Below, piece by piece: positions 59,648 through 64,000 of a stretch of DNA of 64,000 nucleotides (its first letter is position 1; each line of letters opens with the position of its first letter). The stretch is taken from NCBI RefSeq assembly GCF_018688235.1, contig NZ_CP061313.1, positions 541,130 through 605,129 of the forward strand, written 5' to 3'. The stretch is from Polynucleobacter sp. AP-Nino-20-G2 (GTDB taxonomy: Bacteria; Pseudomonadota; Gammaproteobacteria; Burkholderiales; Burkholderiaceae). The notes under the pieces were generated by a model. The model was not told the origin of the DNA and made no database searches. It saw only the letters and a list, made by a program, of their open reading frames with translations. Position numbers and translations under genes: made by a program.

Positions 59648-60331
59648 ATGTCCATTCAAAAAGACTTCCTGCAGACGCTGATGAAGCGAACGCCATTGGC
59701 GTTTGTTGTGGCAACTGCTTTGCTTGCTCAACCTGTATTGGCTCTTGATACTCCTGTCGAAGCGGCTAAAGATATACCTGCTGAATTGGCTAAAGAGACT
59801 CCAAAAGAAAGCATGTTTCAGGCTGGTAAGTCTTACTTTGCTCGTGTATCAGATCGCTTAGCTGATTCTGTGACAGGTAAATCCGATGAGTTGATTAACC
59901 GTGCCATGGAAGTGATTGGTGTGCGTTATCGCTGGGATGCTGAGTTGCCGCAGTCTGGTTTGGATGGCAGCAGTTTTGTCGGCTACGTTTTTAAAGACAA
60001 GCTTGGATTTTTATTGCCACGTAAATCCACTCAAATGAGTCGCGTAGGCAAGCCCATTACTCGTGATGAATTGCAGCCTGGTGATTTGGTGTTCTTCAAC
60101 ACCATGCGCTTAACGTTTTCTCACGTTGGTATTTATGTTGGTGACAATAAATTTATTCATTCGCCATCCAAGGGAACGAGCGTGCGCGTAGATGATCTAG
60201 GTAGTCTTTACTGGGACAAGCGTTTTGATGGCGCCCGTCGTTTAGACGGTAGCGACAACTTGGGTGATGCTGAGCGTCAAGAGTTATTGAACGAAGTCAA
60301 TAAACTCAAGCGCAATTCACGTAGCCTCTAA
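59648..60331 (+). CDS. NlpC/P60 (C40) family protein lacking the catalytic cysteine
   Basis: This 227-residue exported protein has a signal peptide of about 33 residues (PLAFVVATALLAQPVLALD) and a C-terminal NlpC/P60 domain. The fold is complete: MEVIGVRYRWDAELPQSGLDGSSFVGYVF, LQPGDLVFFNTMRLTFSHVGIYVGDNKFIHSPSKGTSVRVDDL. In active peptidases the first motif reads Gly-x-Asp-Cys-Ser-Gly-Phe-Val. Here it is Gly-Leu-Asp-Gly-Ser-Ser-Phe-Val, so the nucleophile Cys is replaced by Gly, one base away from Cys. The catalytic His in FSHVG is kept. The protein may be an inactive peptidoglycan-binding relative or a recently inactivated hydrolase. Confidence 0.9.
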   Translation: MSIQKDFLQTLMKRTPLAFVVATALLAQPVLALDTPVEAAKDIPAELAKETPKESMFQAGKSYFARVSDRLADSVTGKSDELINRAMEVIGVRYRWDAELPQSGLDGSSFVGYVFKDKLGFLLPRKSTQMSRVGKPITRDELQPGDLVFFNTMRLTFSHVGIYVGDNKFIHSPSKGTSVRVDDLGSLYWDKRFDGARRLDGSDNLGDAERQELLNEVNKLKRNSRSL

Positions 60332-60346
60332 TTTGCTTCTCGTTTT

Positions 60347-61306
60347 TTAGAAGCTCGCTGCCAAGCCAATGGATGTACCCCGGACGTTCTGTCCAAACTG
60401 ATACCGAAATACCAATCTCACCCTGCTAAACATAGGGTCTGACGCGCTGCGATCTATTTCTAAGCCAGTGCCGACGGAGGATAGTGAATCAAAACCTAAG
60501 GCACCTCTGAGTTGACCCAAGAATTCTGTATGGGCGATTTCAAATACCGCTCTTAGAGGTCTTTCTAAAACGGTAAGGGGGGTTGGGTATCTAGCTCGGG
60601 CCCAAAGACCCAAGCTTTGAGAGTCAGCCGAGCCTTGAACTGCTGTTGAGCTATCAAAAGTATTGATGGGGATATTGGTGTAGCGAAGTTCAACGTCGTA
60701 TTCACGTTCAGGTTTGTAATCTTCGTAGTCAAGCATTAGCGAGCCACCGGTACCGTAGGCATTCATGCGACCTCTATTTAAGAATTGCAGATCTACTCCC
60801 TTTTGATTATTGAGGTAGCGACCTGCAAGCGAAAGATCGCTCTCAACATGACCGAGCATCACATTGGCGATCGGTCTAATTCTCAAGTTTTCTGTCAATG
60901 GAAAGTCCCAGCCAATTCCGCCGGTTCCCGTGATGCCGTTCCAATGAACTGGCACCGTCATTCCAGTGCCGCCAATGCCATCGGTAAAGGTCGGGTTGTA
61001 GCGATTTACCGCAATCGTTCCTTCGAGATACAGCGGAAAGTTCGCGCTAATGCGATCACCGCCGCCCAGTGAAATCATTTGTAGATTGGGATTGTCACCA
61101 CCTTTATCGGTGATGGATAGTGAACCCGTTGTGACATCTGGGGTAAGTGAATAACCCGTGACGGTCATAAAGGCATCTGTTCTTTTCTTCAGAAAATTAT
61201 TGGCCGCAACTGAAAATTGACCATCTGCTTGCGCAACAGCATGATGCGCTTGTACAACCATTGCCAAGGCAATGCAGATTCTGAGGAGGGTGAATATGGG
61301 TTTCAT
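60347..61306 (-). CDS. Predicted outer-membrane beta-barrel protein
   Basis: This 319-residue protein has a signal peptide ending about residue 25 (HHAVAQADG). Alternating strands rich in Gly, Tyr, Arg and Phe follow, and the sequence ends SIGLAASF with terminal Phe. The pattern recalls solitary autotransporter-type or Solitary_barrel domains (FPLYLEGTIAVNRYNPTF, WNGITGTGGIGWDFPLTENLRIRPIANVMLGHVESD). No passenger domain is present. The function is unknown. It is convergent with the NlpC/P60 gene, with a 15-bp gap. Confidence 0.75.
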   Translation of the reverse strand: MKPIFTLLRICIALAMVVQAHHAVAQADGQFSVAANNFLKKRTDAFMTVTGYSLTPDVTTGSLSITDKGGDNPNLQMISLGGGDRISANFPLYLEGTIAVNRYNPTFTDGIGGTGMTVPVHWNGITGTGGIGWDFPLTENLRIRPIANVMLGHVESDLSLAGRYLNNQKGVDLQFLNRGRMNAYGTGGSLMLDYEDYKPEREYDVELRYTNIPINTFDSSTAVQGSADSQSLGLWARARYPTPLTVLERPLRAVFEIAHTEFLGQLRGALGFDSLSSVGTGLEIDRSASDPMFSRVRLVFRYQFGQNVRGTSIGLAASF

Positions 61307-61347
61307 CGCTGCACGGAATGCTAAATCAATACCAGGGGCCGGGGTAA

Positions 61348-61365
61348 TTAGCCCTATGGCTAGCT
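61348..61365 (+). repeat. 18-bp direct repeat, second copy
   Basis: This is an exact copy of 59594-59611. Here it overlaps the last codons and the stop of the patatin-like gene on the opposite strand. Confidence 0.6.
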
Positions 61366-62274
61366 TCTGAGCTTGTCTTTGATTACTGCCATTTGCTCTT
61401 GGGCTGCCACTTCGCCAGCCAAGATTGCCGCATTCCTCGATTTGAAATCGCCACTACTCATTTGCTTGAGATGGGGGGTGATCACGATATCGGCACCTTT
61501 CAACTCATATTGATTAATGCTTCGTTGCATGATTGAGATAGTCTGCTGTAACACGCCGAATGTGCCGCTCGCATCTTGATGAACAGGCTCTGAAGAGATG
61601 TTGACTGCAATCACTAGAGTAGCGCCCATCTGCCGGGCATAGCTAGCTGGCACTGGTGCCACTAAACCACCATCCACATACTCTTTTCCGCTAATGACGG
61701 CCGGCTGAAATACGCCTGGAACACTACAAGATGCGCGGACTGCCAAGCCGGTATTGCCTGTTCTAAACAGCACCCCTTTGCCTGACTGTAATTCCGTGGC
61801 TACGATTCCCAAGGGGATGCGCATCTGCTCAATCGCTTTATTCTGGACTTCACGATTAACCATGTTTTGCAGGGCATCGCCTTTAATGAGGCCGCCAAAC
61901 CTGCCTGCGAACGGTAAGCCCCAATCGGCAATCGTGGCTTCATCTAGATTGAGCGCCAGTCGATTTAAATCGTTTCCAGTTGCGCCTGAGGCCAAAAGGG
62001 CGGCAATCACACTGCCAGCACTACTGCCGACGACGACATCCGGGCGGATACCTTGGGCTTCAAGGGCTTTAATGACGCCAATATGGGCAAAGCCACGGGC
62101 TGCGCCCGCTCCCAGCGCTAGACCGATAAGGGGTTTGCGGCTCGAAATTAAGCTACAGCCCCCCAAGCTGGCGCTACCTGCGAGCGCCCCTAGACCAAGG
62201 CCTAGACTCAGAAAGCGGCGTCTTTTATGGGTCTCGAGGGGTGAGAGGGGGTGGGAGGTATTAATGTCGTGCAT
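61360..62274 (-). CDS. Patatin-like phospholipase lipoprotein (RssA-like)
   Basis: This 304-residue serine lipid hydrolase has an N-terminal Arg-rich leader and hydrophobic stretch (KRRRFLSLGLGLGALAGSASLGGC) ending in a lipobox LGGC, so it is probably a lipoprotein. The oxyanion-hole loop is GLALGAGAARGFAHIGVIKAL. The nucleophile elbow is VVGSSAGSVIAALLA, and the catalytic Asp is in YVDGGLVAPVPA. The Ser-Asp dyad of patatins is complete. It likely acts on membrane lipids at the periplasmic face. It is divergent from scpB. Confidence 0.9.
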   Translation of the reverse strand: MHDINTSHPLSPLETHKRRRFLSLGLGLGALAGSASLGGCSLISSRKPLIGLALGAGAARGFAHIGVIKALEAQGIRPDVVVGSSAGSVIAALLASGATGNDLNRLALNLDEATIADWGLPFAGRFGGLIKGDALQNMVNREVQNKAIEQMRIPLGIVATELQSGKGVLFRTGNTGLAVRASCSVPGVFQPAVISGKEYVDGGLVAPVPASYARQMGATLVIAVNISSEPVHQDASGTFGVLQQTISIMQRSINQYELKGADIVITPHLKQMSSGDFKSRNAAILAGEVAAQEQMAVIKDKLRS

Positions 62275-62298
62275 GTGGCTATTGTATTGAGCCTCCCT

Positions 62299-62443
62299 TA
62301 TAATGGCTCGACGGTGAACGAAAAGAACTTCGTTTCAGCGCGGACAGCCCCCCATTGGATTTTCGGGGGAACAATTGCCCGTAGTAGCTAAAGAACACCA
62401 CCAACCCATTACTGAAATACCTTACTAAAGCTTCATCAGGTCA
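62299..62443 (+). promoter_or_regulatory. Promoter and structured leader of the scpB operon
   Basis: A perfect -10 element TATAAT lies at 62299-62304, but the -35 is weak. The leader that follows can form a hairpin ACGAA/TTCGT near 62320 and a stronger one, CCCCC/GGGGG (62349-62353 with 62365-62369). Neither is followed by a T-tract, so they are not terminators. Confidence 0.45.
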
Positions 62444-63202
62444 TTGCCTGATAGCCCGAATTTTATGGATGATCACAATAAACGCGTAATTGAAACAGCC
62501 CTCTTGTGCGCGCAAGAACCACTGACAGTTGCCGATCTCACGCGATTATTTGCTGAAGATATTCCTGTTGCTGAAATTGACGATGCTTTATTGGAGTTAC
62601 AAAAGGCCTGGGAAGATCGCGGCATGGAGTTAGTGCATATCGCTACCGGCTGGCGTTTTCAGAGTCGCCTATCGATGCGTGAGTACCTCGATCGTTTGAC
62701 TCCGGAGAAACCTCCAAAATATTCCCGCGCGGTGATGGAAACTTTGGCGATTATTGCCTATCGTCAACCGGTTACTCGCGGCGAGATCGAAGAGATTCGT
62801 GGCGTTGCGGTGAGTAGCAATGTGATGAAGCAGTTGGAAGATCGTGGCTGGGTAGAGGTGATTGGCCATAAAGAGACAGTTGGTCGCCCAGGTTTGTACG
62901 CCACCACCAAGCAATTTTTAGATGATCTCAGTTTGACGAATTTGCAAAGCTTGCCAATGTTGGAGGATGCTGCGCCAATGGCTGCGGCAGAACAACTAGG
63001 TCAAGCAGTCATGGAGTTTGATCCTAGCGCTACTGTAGAAACAGTAGTGTTGGTTGAAGATGCCACCACGATTGATGAAGTGGTGATTGAAGTACAAGAA
63101 GAAGAAATGACTGAGTCTGATGTTGAGGAAACAGCAGCATCAGAAGTATCAATTGAAGAAGTTACCCCAGAGTCTGAAGAACACTCAGACGAACAAAAAT
63201 AA
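62444..63202 (+). CDS. scpB: Segregation and condensation protein ScpB
   Basis: ScpB is the winged-helix (kite) subunit of the SMC-ScpAB condensin. Of up to 252 residues, the first ~170 carry the domain: RVIETALLCAQEPLTVADLTRLF, WRFQSRLSMREYLDRLTPEKPPKYSRAVMETLAIIAYRQPVTRGEIEEIRGVAVSSNVMKQLEDRGWVEVIGHKETVGRPGLYATTKQFLDDL. The last ~80 residues are an acidic Glu/Val/Thr-rich tail. The start may be TTG 62444 or ATG 62465; neither has a strong ribosome-binding site. rluB follows after 6 bp, an arrangement found in many bacteria. scpA is not in the window. Confidence 0.95.
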   Translation: MPDSPNFMDDHNKRVIETALLCAQEPLTVADLTRLFAEDIPVAEIDDALLELQKAWEDRGMELVHIATGWRFQSRLSMREYLDRLTPEKPPKYSRAVMETLAIIAYRQPVTRGEIEEIRGVAVSSNVMKQLEDRGWVEVIGHKETVGRPGLYATTKQFLDDLSLTNLQSLPMLEDAAPMAAAEQLGQAVMEFDPSATVETVVLVEDATTIDEVVIEVQEEEMTESDVEETAASEVSIEEVTPESEEHSDEQK

Positions 63203-63208
63203 TTATTA

Positions 63209-64000
63209 ATGACAAGCCCCAACGAAAACGATTCATCCCCGATAGCAGCTTCATCGGATAATTCCCCTAGTACCGACTCCCCATCCTCCAATGGAGGTGG
63301 TGGTAAGGCTGAAGGCCGTGAGGGTGGTCAACGCCGTCCGCGCCGCCAGGGTTCGGGTGGTGGTGCCGGTAAACATCCATTCAATAAGAAGCGTCCCTTC
63401 AATAAAGATCGGCCACGTCGAGAAGGTGGTGATGCGAATGGTCCCCGTGAAGGCGCTGGTAATTCTGCCGCAAAGCTTGCCCCCAATGCTGCTGAAAGCG
63501 AGGCTTTATTTGCTTCAGTGGTTTCAGGTGAGTTTGATGCCGCATTAGATGCGCCTGAAGTCGAAGAAGTCAAAAATCCGGATGGTGTCAATGAGAACGA
63601 GATTTCTCATCAAACTGCTGCCGAACGTCGCGCGCAACGCGTTCGTCATGACGACGACGCAGATGTGCCAAGCGAAGATGAAATGAGTAGTTTGCAGTTT
63701 GCGAACGTAGATGATTTACCACTCAGCTTGCGTGATGAAGTGTGGTCCGATCTAGATGGATTGGATGATGATGCTGATGATGAAGATACAGTCAAATTAC
63801 ACAAAGTTTTAGCTGACGTTGGTATGGGTTCTCGTCGCGATATGGAGGACTTGATTATTCAAGGGCGCGTATCGGTAAACGGTTTACCCGCTCATATTGG
63901 TCAACGTATTGGGCCAACAGATCAAGTGCGCATTAACGGTAAACAAGTTCATCGCAAGATTCAGACTAAGCCGCCACGCGTCATCATGTATCACAAGCCC
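63209..64000 (+). CDS. rluB: 23S rRNA pseudouridine synthase RluB, N-terminal part
   Basis: The gene starts at ATG 63209 and stays open to the right edge, so 264 codons are present and the catalytic domain lies outside. The first ~190 residues are a disordered extension rich in Gly, Arg, Asn and Asp (GGGGKAEGREGGQRRPRRQG and poly-acidic parts). The S4 RNA-binding domain follows: VKLHKVLADVGMGSRRDMEDLIIQGRVSVNGLPAHIGQRIGPTDQVRINGK. The last residues (KPPRVIMYHKP) begin the pseudouridine synthase domain. RluB modifies U2605 of 23S rRNA. The long disordered leader is typical of betaproteobacterial RluB. Confidence 0.93.
   Translation, partial: MTSPNENDSSPIAASSDNSPSTDSPSSNGGGGKAEGREGGQRRPRRQGSGGGAGKHPFNKKRPFNKDRPRREGGDANGPREGAGNSAAKLAPNAAESEALFASVVSGEFDAALDAPEVEEVKNPDGVNENEISHQTAAERRAQRVRHDDDADVPSEDEMSSLQFANVDDLPLSLRDEVWSDLDGLDDDADDEDTVKLHKVLADVGMGSRRDMEDLIIQGRVSVNGLPAHIGQRIGPTDQVRINGKQVHRKIQTKPPRVIMYHKP

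Overview
The window reads as a chromosomal segment of a freshwater betaproteobacterium of the Burkholderiaceae, most like Polynucleobacter. This is inferred from protein flavour and moderate base composition. Solitary Bug-type tricarboxylate receptors, MmgE/PrpD and CitE-like catabolic genes, a lysine-rich histone-like protein, an enoyl-ACP reductase beside a yej-type oligopeptide ABC operon, and an scpB-rluB pair are a typical mix. No rRNA, CRISPR array, transposase or integrase is visible.

Layout. (1) 1-3460: the 3' end of a giant two-partner-secretion exoprotein and its outer-membrane transporter. (2) 3494-10971: an accessory-looking stretch. It holds a compact minus-strand operon of reverse transcriptase, PD-(D/E)XK-like nuclease and zinc-ribbon protein, then katG, a Fur-box-controlled cupredoxin/beta-barrel pair, and a degenerate 3' half of a tRNA-Phe gene. 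Two homologous candidate structured RNAs with terminators (about 6458-6592 and 10816-10953) lie here. An imperfect direct repeat brackets the stretch. (3) 10972-30523: mostly housekeeping genes: recQ, small conserved proteins, an AsmA-family protein, slyX, yaeQ, a PIN-domain gene, hemN, ompW behind two FNR-type boxes, uup, an amino-acid permease and cbpA/cbpM. (4) 30656-39186: a sugar-acid-type catabolic region with a UxaA dehydratase, an enolase-superfamily enzyme, a 3-hydroxyacyl-CoA-dehydrogenase-like enzyme, an SMP-30 lactonase, an Ldh_2 dehydrogenase, two Bug receptors and a GntR/UTRA regulator with two matching putative operators. (5) 39236-47377: pirin, a membrane-anchored TAXI protein, PsiE, flavocytochrome c sulfide dehydrogenase subunits, and a three-gene operon of GT-C glycosyltransferase, sialidase-like protein and membrane protein. 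(6) 47437-51699: a Bug receptor followed by CitE-like, MmgE/PrpD and MaoC-like genes resembling C5 dicarboxyl-CoA degradation. (7) 51713-64000: fabI-chrA, yejABEF, an NlpC/P60 protein lacking its catalytic cysteine, a beta-barrel, a patatin lipoprotein, scpB and the start of rluB.

The strongest candidate for an undescribed system is the RT / nuclease / zinc-ribbon operon at 3514-6217. It has the architecture of an anti-phage defence module and sits beside one of the two RNA candidates. All functional assignments rest on reading motifs by eye. No database search was possible.
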